64,000 bases of DNA, from the NCBI GenBank assembly GCA_900315095.1, contig OMXS01000012.1, forward strand, positions 1 through 64,000. The letters are read 5' to 3'. The notes beneath the pieces were generated by a model, which had not been told where the DNA came from, ran no database searches, and saw nothing but the letters and a program-made list of their open reading frames with translations. A program made the translations under genes and the position numbers. Source of the DNA: an uncultured Prevotellaceae bacterium. Its GTDB lineage: Bacteria; Bacteroidota; Bacteroidia; Bacteroidales; Bacteroidaceae. Positions 27,562 to 35,162 of the stretch are shown in pieces (position 1 is the first letter of the stretch; each line of letters opens with the position of its first letter).

Positions 27562-28176
27562 ATGAACATATATAGTAATGAATATACTAAGAAAAAAGTT
27601 CGACTGCAAGCTATTGCAGAATTATCATCTGGCATATATCTAAAAGGTTCGCCAGCGGGTAAAATTGCCTATTTGCAGGTCAAGGACCTTTTGATGTCTT
27701 CTCCTGAAACAACTGCCACTCGCATCGAATACACTCCCAAACTGGACAATTATATGCTAAAGAAAGGGGATTTGCTATTCGCTGGCAAAGGTACAACCTA
27801 TTTATGTAAAGTGTTCGACCTAAACATTCCTGCAGTCCCTTCTACCACCTTATATTCTATAAGGCTTCGCTCGAACTTAATCAGTCCAGAATACCTGTGT
27901 TGGTACCTAAATCACCCCAGTGTAGTAGCTGCTGTCAAGACCGTGCAAGCAGGAACGGGGACACCGCTCATACACAAACCTACATTAGAAAATTTGGAGA
28001 TTATCATTCCCGATCATGAGACACAGCAGCGAATAGTAGAACTTTCTTTTTTGCAGAAGCGGGAAAAAGAGATTTTAGAAGCAATTGCCGAAAAGCGAAT
28101 GCAAGTCACAAACCAGATACTTATTAACGAATTAAAAAATAACAGATATGGAGATCAAGAAGATTACCCAAGATGA
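27562..28176 (+). CDS. Half-size HsdS-like specificity protein (one target-recognition domain)
   Basis: A 204-residue protein, about half a normal HsdS. Residues 10-150 look like one target-recognition domain ('GKIAYLQVKDL', 'LKKGDLLFAGKGT', 'LISPEYLCWYLNHP'), followed by the conserved 'IPDHETQQRIVELSFLQKREK' type segment (split: IPDHETQQRIVEL and QKREKEIL) leading into one helix. A full HsdS has two such halves. It lies upstream of hsdM and overlaps it by 29 bp. It could act as a homodimer, or swap in as an alternative subunit. No inverted repeats shared with the full hsdS and no recombinase were seen. The operon promoter puts the message start almost at its ATG. Confidence 0.75.
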   Translation: MNIYSNEYTKKKVRLQAIAELSSGIYLKGSPAGKIAYLQVKDLLMSSPETTATRIEYTPKLDNYMLKKGDLLFAGKGTTYLCKVFDLNIPAVPSTTLYSIRLRSNLISPEYLCWYLNHPSVVAAVKTVQAGTGTPLIHKPTLENLEIIIPDHETQQRIVELSFLQKREKEILEAIAEKRMQVTNQILINELKNNRYGDQEDYPR

Positions 28177-29677
28177 CATTAACCGCACGGTGTGGAAAGC
28201 CTGTGATACTTTCCGTGGTGTGATAGATCCGAGTCAGTACAAGGATTACATCCTCACCATGCTTTTCTTGAAGTATGTAAGCGATGTGTACAAGTCCAAG
28301 TTGAGCGAATACCTTATTAAATATAATAGTGATAAAGAACGGGCAGAGCGAGCTATGCGACACGAACGTTTTGTAGTTCCCCAACGAAGTTCATTTGATT
28401 TCCTTTACGATAACAGAAATGCCACGAATATTGGCGAACTGATAGACGAGGCTTTAGCCGATCTTGAAGATGCCAACCGCGAGAAGATGAGCAGCGAAGA
28501 CGGTAGCAGTATTTTCCGCAATATAAGCTTTAATAGTGCCAACTTGGGTGAGCCCAAAGAAAAGAATGCCCGTCTAAAGAATTTGTTACAAGATTTCCGC
28601 GATTTGGATTTGGATGAGTCGCATTTAGAGAACAACGACATCATTGGTGATGCCTACATGTATCTTGTTTCTACCTTTGCTGGAGAGGCAGGTAAGAAAG
28701 CTGGTGACTTCTTTACACCAGCAGAAGTCTCCACCCTACTCGCCAAACTCACTAAGAGTAAGCCTGGTGCTCGCATCTGTGATGTCACTTGTGGTTCTGG
28801 CTCTTTACTGATTAAGGCAGGCAAGGAAGTGGGAAACAACAACTTCTCGCTCTATGGCCAGGAAGTCAATGGTAGTACGTGGGCATTGGCAATGATGAAC
28901 ATGTTCCTGCATGGCTTTGACAATGCTGTCATCAGATGGGGCGATACGCTACGTAATCCCAAGTTAAAGGTCAATGACAAACTGATGAAGTTCGATACTG
29001 TTGTGGCCAATCCTCCTTTCAGCCTTGACAAGTGGGGAGCAGAGGAAGCAGCCAGCGACCCATACAACCGTTTCTGGCGAGGCATTCCACCTAAGAGCAA
29101 GGGTGACTGGGCTTTTATCAGTCACATGCTAGAAGTTGCCGACGATAACGAAGGTAAGGTTGGTGTCATTATTCCTCATGGTGTTCTCTTCCGTGGTGGC
29201 AGTGAAGGCAAGATTCGCCAGTATATCTTGGAGAATGAGCATATTCTGGAAGCAGTCATTGGCTTACCAGCCAACCTTTTCTATGGTACTGGCATTCCTG
29301 CAGCTATTGCCATTTTCCGTAAAGGTCGCAACTCAGATAACGTACTTTTCATTGATGCCAGTCGAGAGTATGAAAACGGTAAGAATCAGAACAAACTCCG
29401 TGAAAAGGATATTGAGCACATCGTCACGACTTATCAGAAGTTCGTCCGTGGTGAGTTTGCTCCAGGTGTAGCCGAAGACAAGTATGCCTTTGTCGCTACT
29501 CCTGATGACATACGTGAGAATGATTTCAACCTCAACATCCCCCGCTATGTTGATACCTACGAGGAAGAAGCCGAAATCGACATCCCTGCTGTGCAGAAAG
29601 AAATCGAGCAATTAGAAGAAGAATTGGTCGAGGTTCAAGCCAAGATGAAAGAGTATTTGAAACAGTTAGGTTATTAA
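28148..29677 (+). CDS. hsdM: Type I restriction-modification methyltransferase subunit
   Basis: A 509-residue adenine-N6 methyltransferase subunit. An N-terminal helical domain (about 1-150) is followed by the SAM-binding motif I DVTCGSGSL (212-220) and catalytic motif IV NPPF (288-291). With HsdS it methylates the host's own sites, and with HsdR it forms the restriction complex. The C-terminal end is a coiled coil (EIEQLEEELVEVQAKMKEYL) that should contact HsdS. Length is normal. The start overlaps the half-HsdS gene, and a membrane-protein gene follows after 24 bp. Confidence 0.95.
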   Translation: MEIKKITQDDINRTVWKACDTFRGVIDPSQYKDYILTMLFLKYVSDVYKSKLSEYLIKYNSDKERAERAMRHERFVVPQRSSFDFLYDNRNATNIGELIDEALADLEDANREKMSSEDGSSIFRNISFNSANLGEPKEKNARLKNLLQDFRDLDLDESHLENNDIIGDAYMYLVSTFAGEAGKKAGDFFTPAEVSTLLAKLTKSKPGARICDVTCGSGSLLIKAGKEVGNNNFSLYGQEVNGSTWALAMMNMFLHGFDNAVIRWGDTLRNPKLKVNDKLMKFDTVVANPPFSLDKWGAEEAASDPYNRFWRGIPPKSKGDWAFISHMLEVADDNEGKVGVIIPHGVLFRGGSEGKIRQYILENEHILEAVIGLPANLFYGTGIPAAIAIFRKGRNSDNVLFIDASREYENGKNQNKLREKDIEHIVTTYQKFVRGEFAPGVAEDKYAFVATPDDIRENDFNLNIPRYVDTYEEEAEIDIPAVQKEIEQLEEELVEVQAKMKEYLKQLGY

Positions 29678-29701
29678 GTTCAGTTTTCTAATAAAAAAAA
29701 T

Positions 29702-30703
29702 ATGTGCAATTTATTGGGCAATTTCTTATCCGATTACAATTGGAACATAGGGATAATCCATTCCCTTGCAGCCATTGGACTTTTTTGCATAGTTAATTGG
29801 TTGGGCAAACACTCTATTTCTATAGGATACATGCAAATATCTGTTTCTACAGAAGAAGAATCCTCACCTGCATTTAATTTTATCTTTAGGGTTATTTCTC
29901 CTATTGTGTATTTTATTTTCTTCATAGTAGTTGTGCAAAATCTTGGTTTTAAGGAGTATACCAAGAACGCTTATATGATTGTAATCTTCTACTGGGCTTT
30001 TCGAACAGTAATAAGAGGTTTGTGGGGGCGAATGGCGTTAACAAACAAAGTAGGTTATTTCACATGTGCTATCATATGTATTTGTATAACTTATTGGCTA
30101 TATTTTACTGTCTCCAAAGTTGATAATATTCTTCCTGATCCAAAGTCCTTATTGAATGAAATGTGGATACTAATGATTCTGTTCATTTATAATGTTATAA
30201 ATAGATTACAACCTTCAGACAATAATGCAATAAACAGAAAAGAGCACTACATCAAAAAAAAGTATCTAAAATATAAAAAAGAATACAATTATATTATTAA
30301 AAACATATGCCATAATCAGTTCTATGAAGCAACTACATATGCCATTATGATATATGAAAATTTTAATCGTCCCAAGTTCGTACGCTTTATCGAAAAGATA
30401 TATTTTCATATAACAAAAAAGCCAATTACGTTAGGCATTATGCAGGTTCGAACGAAGAAATTAATAGATGATGAGACTTCTATTGTTATGGCTATTGATA
30501 TTATCAAAAAAGCCACGTTAAAGCACAAACACAGAATAAAAGATTCGAGTGAGTATGAATATGACAATCCCCATATTGCTGTATATGAAATTGCTGGAAC
30601 ATATAATTGCAATAACGGTAAGTATCAAAGCGAAGTAAGTGATATTTATGATATTATTGAGAAAAAATACAACAATATAAATAAACATTATAACAAGATA
30701 TGA
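29702..30703 (+). CDS. Unrecognised membrane protein with possible lysozyme/transglycosylase-like domain
   Basis: A 333-residue protein, noticeably AT-rich compared with hsdM. Residues 1-165 contain four or five membrane segments. A Lys/Tyr-rich linker (about 180-200) leads to a soluble C-terminal domain. That domain has the blocks AIMIYENFNRP (an acidic residue before NRP), PITLGIMQVRTKK and LIDDETSI. Their order loosely recalls glycosidase/transglycosylase folds, in which a catalytic Glu is followed by a G-[IL]-[MT]-Q motif. This is a weak inference. It overlaps the Fic gene by 4 bp and is therefore part of the restriction operon. It may be an effector, or a phage-entry or cell-wall factor; no known family is assigned. 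Confidence 0.65.
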   Translation: MCNLLGNFLSDYNWNIGIIHSLAAIGLFCIVNWLGKHSISIGYMQISVSTEEESSPAFNFIFRVISPIVYFIFFIVVVQNLGFKEYTKNAYMIVIFYWAFRTVIRGLWGRMALTNKVGYFTCAIICICITYWLYFTVSKVDNILPDPKSLLNEMWILMILFIYNVINRLQPSDNNAINRKEHYIKKKYLKYKKEYNYIIKNICHNQFYEATTYAIMIYENFNRPKFVRFIEKIYFHITKKPITLGIMQVRTKKLIDDETSIVMAIDIIKKATLKHKHRIKDSSEYEYDNPHIAVYEIAGTYNCNNGKYQSEVSDIYDIIEKKYNNINKHYNKI

Positions 30704-32028
30704 TTATGAATAAAATAGAATCATTATACAAAGAGTGGCAATCACTTCAGCCACTGAAAGAACAAGACCAAAACCGTCTTGACCAAAAATTTATGTTAGA
30801 GTTTAACTACAACTCTAATCACATTGAAGGTAACACTTTGACGTATGGCCAAACAGAAATGTTGCTTATGTTCGGTAAGGTCGTTGATGAGGCCAACATG
30901 AAAGACTTGGAGGAAATGAAGGCTTCCAACGTTGGTTTGAAAATGGTCAAAGAAGCTGCCTTAGATAAAGAGCAGCCTCTTACCGAGTACTTTATCCGTA
31001 CCTTACACCAGACATTGCTTCGCGAAGACTATACCGTATATCGCCAACTTCCTGATGGCACTAATACGTCGTATGTAGTCCATGCAGGGCAATATAAAAC
31101 CCGCCCCAATTCTGTTATCACCGCTACTGGCGAGCGTTTTGAATATGCCTCGCCAGAAGAAACGCCTGCACTCATGACAGACCTGCTTCAATGGTACAAT
31201 CAAGCTGAATCAGAAAGAGTAATGTCACCAATAGAATTAGCTTCGTTGTTCCACTATCGCTATATCCGTATCCATCCTTTTGAAGACGGGAATGGCAGAA
31301 TATCACGTTTGATAGTCAATTACATCCTTTACCGTAATGGTTATCCTATGATAGTAGTTAAGAGTGCCGATAAGAATAATTACCTGACAGCTCTTAATCG
31401 CTGTGATGTAGCAATAGGCCCGATTCCTTCTGACGGTGCTCATGCAGAACTGTCCCAGATCACTCCGTTTATTGACTACATGTCTTCATGCTTAGAAAGA
31501 GCCTTAATCATCAGTATCAAGGGAGCTAAGGGTGAGAGCATAGAAGATGCTGACGATTGGAGAAAGAATCTTAAATTAAAGTATCGTGACCAGATAAACA
31601 AGCCAGAGATTACCGAGGAGGTCATGAAAAAAATATGTGAAGAGGACTTTTTATCATTAGTCAAGCAGGTAGACCATGATTTGTCAGAGTTCTATTCAGT
31701 ATTTACATCTGTGCGCTGGAACCCTTCTAATGGAGCTTTTCAAAGAGTTGCAACAGGTGTTTTTCAGGCCGATATCGCCTTCTGTAAAGAGTTTAATGTC
31801 ATAAAATCCTCTATTACTATCCGTCTTTGTCTTACTTTCCAACAATTCCTATATAGAATAAGCATTTCATCCATTAATAGCATGTCACATGAGCACACTC
31901 TATACAAGAAAGAATATTCATACTCTGAATTTATGACAGAGCAAGATCAAGTTGATATTATTAACGCAATAGGCAACTATCTTAATCTGTTTATCGAAAC
32001 TCATGGTTTCACAAATAAAAGGCTCTAA
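30700..32028 (+). CDS. Fic-domain protein (self-inhibited type)
   Basis: A 442-residue protein. The Fic core motif HPFEDGNGR is at 192-200, complete for AMP transfer. The N-terminal inhibitory helix motif NSNHIEGN (38-45, Glu43) belongs to the class in which one chain carries its own inhibitor, so no separate antitoxin is needed. The C-terminal 170 residues are helical and unassigned. It may modify (usually AMPylate) a host or phage protein. Fic genes are often found inside Bacteroidetes type I loci. The start overlaps the membrane-protein gene (ATGA at 30700-30703). A second ATG two codons in (30706) is possible. Confidence 0.9.
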   Translation: MIMNKIESLYKEWQSLQPLKEQDQNRLDQKFMLEFNYNSNHIEGNTLTYGQTEMLLMFGKVVDEANMKDLEEMKASNVGLKMVKEAALDKEQPLTEYFIRTLHQTLLREDYTVYRQLPDGTNTSYVVHAGQYKTRPNSVITATGERFEYASPEETPALMTDLLQWYNQAESERVMSPIELASLFHYRYIRIHPFEDGNGRISRLIVNYILYRNGYPMIVVKSADKNNYLTALNRCDVAIGPIPSDGAHAELSQITPFIDYMSSCLERALIISIKGAKGESIEDADDWRKNLKLKYRDQINKPEITEEVMKKICEEDFLSLVKQVDHDLSEFYSVFTSVRWNPSNGAFQRVATGVFQADIAFCKEFNVIKSSITIRLCLTFQQFLYRISISSINSMSHEHTLYKKEYSYSEFMTEQDQVDIINAIGNYLNLFIETHGFTNKRL

Positions 32029-32029
32029 T

Positions 32030-32263
32030 ATGATTACTGTACAAGACTTATACAATATTGTAGGCAATAAGATTGCCAATGAGGCTCAGAAATCAATAAT
32101 TCGATACGACTTACCTCCGCAAACAGCGGAACAGATGTGTAATGCTATAGACCATCATGAGGCTGCTGATCTTTTTCAGCGTTTCTTGACTGAATGGATA
32201 GAAGCTCAACAGAGACAACAGCAGGCTATACAATCGTTCCTACAATTGTACTACAACAGATGA
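32030..32263 (+). CDS. 77-aa protein between fic and hsdS, unknown
   Basis: A small helical protein beginning MITVQDLYNIVGNKI with a Gln-rich C-terminus (EAQQRQQQAIQSF). ATG 32030 is chosen because it follows the Fic stop by one base; the frame is open back to 32003. Its stop overlaps the hsdS start (ATGA, 32260-32263), so it is almost certainly translated. It has no signal peptide or membrane segment. It could be a Fic regulator or an HsdS accessory protein. I do not recognise it. Confidence 0.65.
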   Translation: MITVQDLYNIVGNKIANEAQKSIIRYDLPPQTAEQMCNAIDHHEAADLFQRFLTEWIEAQQRQQQAIQSFLQLYYNR

Positions 32264-33486
32264 CTAACAAAGAAAAACATATACCACAAGGATATAAGGA
32301 CTCTCCACTTGGTATCATCCCTAAGGAATGGGAAGTGAAGAGGTTAGGAGACATATGCGATTATGTTGATTATAGAGGAAAAAGCCCTAATAAATCTTCT
32401 AAAGGTATATTCCTCGTTACTGCAAAAAACATTCGTGAAGGATATATTGATTATGAGGTTTCACAAGAATTTATTCCAATAGATGAATTCGAAGATACAA
32501 TGCGCAGAGGAAAAGCACAGATTGGGGATGTCTTAATTACTACCGAGGCACCTTTAGGACATGTGGCCCAAATTGACAAATCTAATATTGCACTCGCTCA
32601 ACGAGTAATCAAATACAGAGCCAAAAATGGACTTCTTAATACATACCTGAAATATTATCTTATGTCCGAAAAGTTCCAGACCATATTGACTGCGAATGCT
32701 ACTGGAAGTACTGCTTTGGGCATAAAAGGTAGCAGATTACATCAGTTGCCAATTGCCTTTCCGTGCATAGTAGAACAGAAAAAAATACTTAATATTTTGA
32801 ATCTTTGGGACACCGCCATAGAGAAGCAATCAGAATTGATTGAAAAACTCAAATTGCGCAAACGCGCATTGATGCAGCAACTCCTTACAGGCAAGAAGCG
32901 CCTGCCAGGATTTAGTGGGGAGTGGAAAGAGGTTAAATTAGGAGATGTCTTTGATGAGCGTAATGAAACAAACCGTGATGATTTGCCCCTGCTGTCAATA
33001 ACAGGTGACAAAGGGGTTATATATCAATCTGATTCAGATAAAAGAGATATTTCTAATGACGACAAATCAAAGTATAAGCGAATTTGTCCCAACGACATCG
33101 GTTATAATACCATGAGAATGTGGCAAGGCAGAAGTGCATTGTCAAGCATAGAAGGTATTGTAAGCCCAGCTTATACTATTGTCACTCCACACAAGAATGT
33201 TGACGTTAGATTCATGGCAATGCTCATTCAGCAGCCACGTGTAGTATATGATTTCTGGACACACTCGCAAGGTTTAGTTAGTGATACGCTTAACTGCAAA
33301 TATCCAGACTTCTGCCAAGTGAAAGTCCGAATACCTTCTAAAGAAGAGCAAACAGCCATAGCTGATTTGCTGTACGAATTCGACAAAGAAATAAATCTTG
33401 CCAACGAGAAATTAGCAAACCTGCAATCTCAAAAGCGAGGCTTAATGCAGCAATTATTAACTGGTAAAAAAAGAATAAAATTATGA
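32260..33486 (+). CDS. hsdS: Type I restriction specificity subunit (full length)
   Basis: A 408-residue protein with two target-recognition domains. TRD1 (about 15-150) and TRD2 (about 205-350) are each followed by a conserved helix ending in the internal repeat RALMQQLLTGKKRLPGF (about 205-220) and RGLMQQLLTGKKRIKL (C-terminus). The 'YKDSPLGIIPKEWEVKRLGD' type opening (split: SPLGIIPKEW, EVKRLGD) is standard. It sets the bipartite DNA site for methylation and cleavage. ATG 32260 is preferred over the frame start 32194 because it removes 22 non-homologous residues and gives a 4-bp overlap with the 77-aa gene. Its own stop overlaps the cyclase start by 4 bp. Confidence 0.94.
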   Translation: MTNKEKHIPQGYKDSPLGIIPKEWEVKRLGDICDYVDYRGKSPNKSSKGIFLVTAKNIREGYIDYEVSQEFIPIDEFEDTMRRGKAQIGDVLITTEAPLGHVAQIDKSNIALAQRVIKYRAKNGLLNTYLKYYLMSEKFQTILTANATGSTALGIKGSRLHQLPIAFPCIVEQKKILNILNLWDTAIEKQSELIEKLKLRKRALMQQLLTGKKRLPGFSGEWKEVKLGDVFDERNETNRDDLPLLSITGDKGVIYQSDSDKRDISNDDKSKYKRICPNDIGYNTMRMWQGRSALSSIEGIVSPAYTIVTPHKNVDVRFMAMLIQQPRVVYDFWTHSQGLVSDTLNCKYPDFCQVKVRIPSKEEQTAIADLLYEFDKEINLANEKLANLQSQKRGLMQQLLTGKKRIKL

Positions 33487-34217
33487 GTTTAAGAGATGAT
33501 ATTATAAAAAAGGCAAAAGAAATTGAATCAGAGACCTTCTTAGTAGAAGATGTTTCTTACGTTCCAACAATTTCTAACAGCAAACTCACTTTTGGTTGCA
33601 AAGGATTAGAGTTTGAGGCTACTGTTCTATATATAGACATGAGAGGGTCAACTGCTATTTTGAATTCACACAGAAAAAGAGTCGTGGCAAAGATACACAT
33701 GCTATACTATCACGCCATTGTCAAGATTGCAAAAGCTACAGGAGGTGAAATACGTAGCTTTAATGGCGATAGTTTGTTAGTATTTTATCAAGGAACAACA
33801 AAACAATCGTTGTCAAACGCCGTAAAAGCTGCAATGCAAATGAAATATGCAATTAAAACTTTGCTAAATGACAATTTGAAAAATTATACTGATATAGATT
33901 TTGGAATTGGCATAGATGATGGGAAAATTTTAGCAACAAAAGTAGGTGTCGGTGGTACTGATGAAACCAAAGATTTAATATGGATTGGTAATGCTGTAAA
34001 TAAATCCACTAAAATTAGCGATAATTGTAAATCATCTTTTAACATCGGCATTTCTAAACGAGTATATGACAATCTTCTTGACAACGTAAAGTATCATGAG
34101 AAAGACAATGGTGTTTTTGGTAAACAGAAAATAAATATGTGGAACCAAAACTATTTTACATATAATGGAGCAAACGAAATGTTCTATAAAACGAGTTATT
34201 ATTGGACGATTGAATAA
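33483..34217 (+). CDS. pycC: Pyrimidine/nucleotide cyclase, PycC-like (Pycsar)
   Basis: A 244-residue single-domain class III-type cyclase, with no membrane or sensor domain. The two metal-binding aspartates are in YIDMRGST (Asp52) and SFNGDSLLV (Asp96). The C-terminal motif is IGNAVNKSTK (Asn173, with Lys177 where adenylate cyclases usually have Arg). Stand-alone cyclases of this size next to a small membrane protein are the mark of Pycsar, in which PycC makes cCMP or cUMP on phage infection. The product cannot be told from sequence. Its ATG overlaps the hsdS stop (ATGA 33483-33486), placing it inside the restriction operon. The gene is AT-rich like its partner, which suggests later insertion. 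Confidence 0.82.
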   Translation: MSLRDDIIKKAKEIESETFLVEDVSYVPTISNSKLTFGCKGLEFEATVLYIDMRGSTAILNSHRKRVVAKIHMLYYHAIVKIAKATGGEIRSFNGDSLLVFYQGTTKQSLSNAVKAAMQMKYAIKTLLNDNLKNYTDIDFGIGIDDGKILATKVGVGGTDETKDLIWIGNAVNKSTKISDNCKSSFNIGISKRVYDNLLDNVKYHEKDNGVFGKQKINMWNQNYFTYNGANEMFYKTSYYWTIE

Positions 34218-34241
34218 TTCAAATAAAGATAAAGAACAATT

Positions 34242-34784
34242 ATGGAAAAAAAAGATTATTGTACTGAATTACACAACCAAATAATTGGTTGGACAAGTAA
34301 TTGCGACACAAAGGCATCAATTGTACTTGCCTTTATTGGAATACTTGTTTCCATTACATTTACCAGCGAATATCTCTTAGTAGGTGTTCAAACAGAAATT
34401 GAAAACATCATAAACTATTGGAAAAACGGCATCGGTGGCTTCAGTTTATTGTCTACATTTATGTTTCTTTCACTATTCGGCTTCGTTATTTCCACGCTGT
34501 TATGCTGTTATTATGTAATATCATCGTTAAAGGCTAATCTCGAATGTCCTAATGATTCCATTATCTTCTTTAGAAAGATAGCGGAATTGTCCAAAGAAAA
34601 ATATATCGAAAGAGTAAATAGTTTATCAGAAGAGGAATTCGATCAAGACAAACTTTCTCAAATACATATTTGTGCAAAAATATGTGATGAAAAATTCAAG
34701 TTTTACAATAAGAGCACCAAGTATCTAAAATGGGGCTTATTGTTGTTTGTTTGTTTAGTGTTTTTTGTAGTTTTATTGAAATAA
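34242..34784 (+). CDS. pycTM: Pycsar membrane effector, PycTM-like
   Basis: A 180-residue protein with three membrane segments (about 26-43, 68-95, 161-178) and a cytosolic, charged region between the second and third. The N-terminus has the WTSNCDTKAS motif just before the first segment; a [D]-T-K-A motif there is characteristic of the Pycsar effector family (DUF5706). By family, the cyclic pyrimidine nucleotide opens or assembles the protein and damages the inner membrane, ending phage growth with the cell. It starts 24 bp after the cyclase. A SLATT-type 2TM effector is an alternative reading, but the cyclase neighbour favours Pycsar. Confidence 0.8.
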   Translation: MEKKDYCTELHNQIIGWTSNCDTKASIVLAFIGILVSITFTSEYLLVGVQTEIENIINYWKNGIGGFSLLSTFMFLSLFGFVISTLLCCYYVISSLKANLECPNDSIIFFRKIAELSKEKYIERVNSLSEEEFDQDKLSQIHICAKICDEKFKFYNKSTKYLKWGLLLFVCLVFFVVLLK

Positions 34785-34807
34785 ACTAATGCCGAAAAGC
34801 ATTTGAA

Positions 34808-35155
34808 ATGTTTAATCAGGGAATCAGGCGTGTACAAGAAATGCTTCGAGAAAATAATAACGAGGAAGCTGTTTTTGATGTTTCTAAGTTAACCGTTTTT
34901 GAAGTGAATGTTTTCTCAACTGTTGATGATGTCACTCAAGATGTCACTCAAGATGTCACTCAAGGTGATACCCAAGGTGATACCCTTGATGCTTGGATAG
35001 AGACTCAGATAAAGAAAAATCCCAAAGTGACAACTGAGGAATTGGCAAGTTTGAGTAATAAAGGGGTTGCTACAATTAAACGTCATCTTGCGAAATTGCC
35101 TCATATTAAATATGTAGGAAGTGGTTATAGTGGGCACTGGGAAATAGAAAAATAG
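34808..35155 (+). pseudogene. Remnant of an AlbA_2/AAA_4-type regulator (C-terminal part)
   Basis: The 115 residues match only the end of the Bacteroidetes AlbA_2-domain ATP-binding regulators as I recall them: 'FNQGIRRVQEML', 'FDVSKLTVFEVNVF', a DVTQ-repeat linker (in intact proteins often QVTPQVT), then a winged-helix segment (VTTEELASLSNKGVATIKRHL). The N-terminal DNA-binding and ATPase parts are missing. It may be a broken passenger, or it may survive as a small HTH protein. It lies between the Pycsar pair and hsdR, 7 bp before hsdR. Confidence 0.55.
34928..34987 (+). repeat. 12-bp coding tandem repeat
   Basis: Five 12-bp units: GATGTCACTCAA three times, then two GGTGATACCC-type units. 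They encode DVTQ/GDTQ in the linker of the 34808 gene. Confidence 0.85.
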
Positions 35156-35162
35156 GGCAAAT

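Noticed and set aside
27562-33486. Phase-variable hsdS shuffling between the half and full hsdS genes
   Set aside because: I found no shared inverted repeats between them and no site-specific recombinase in the locus.
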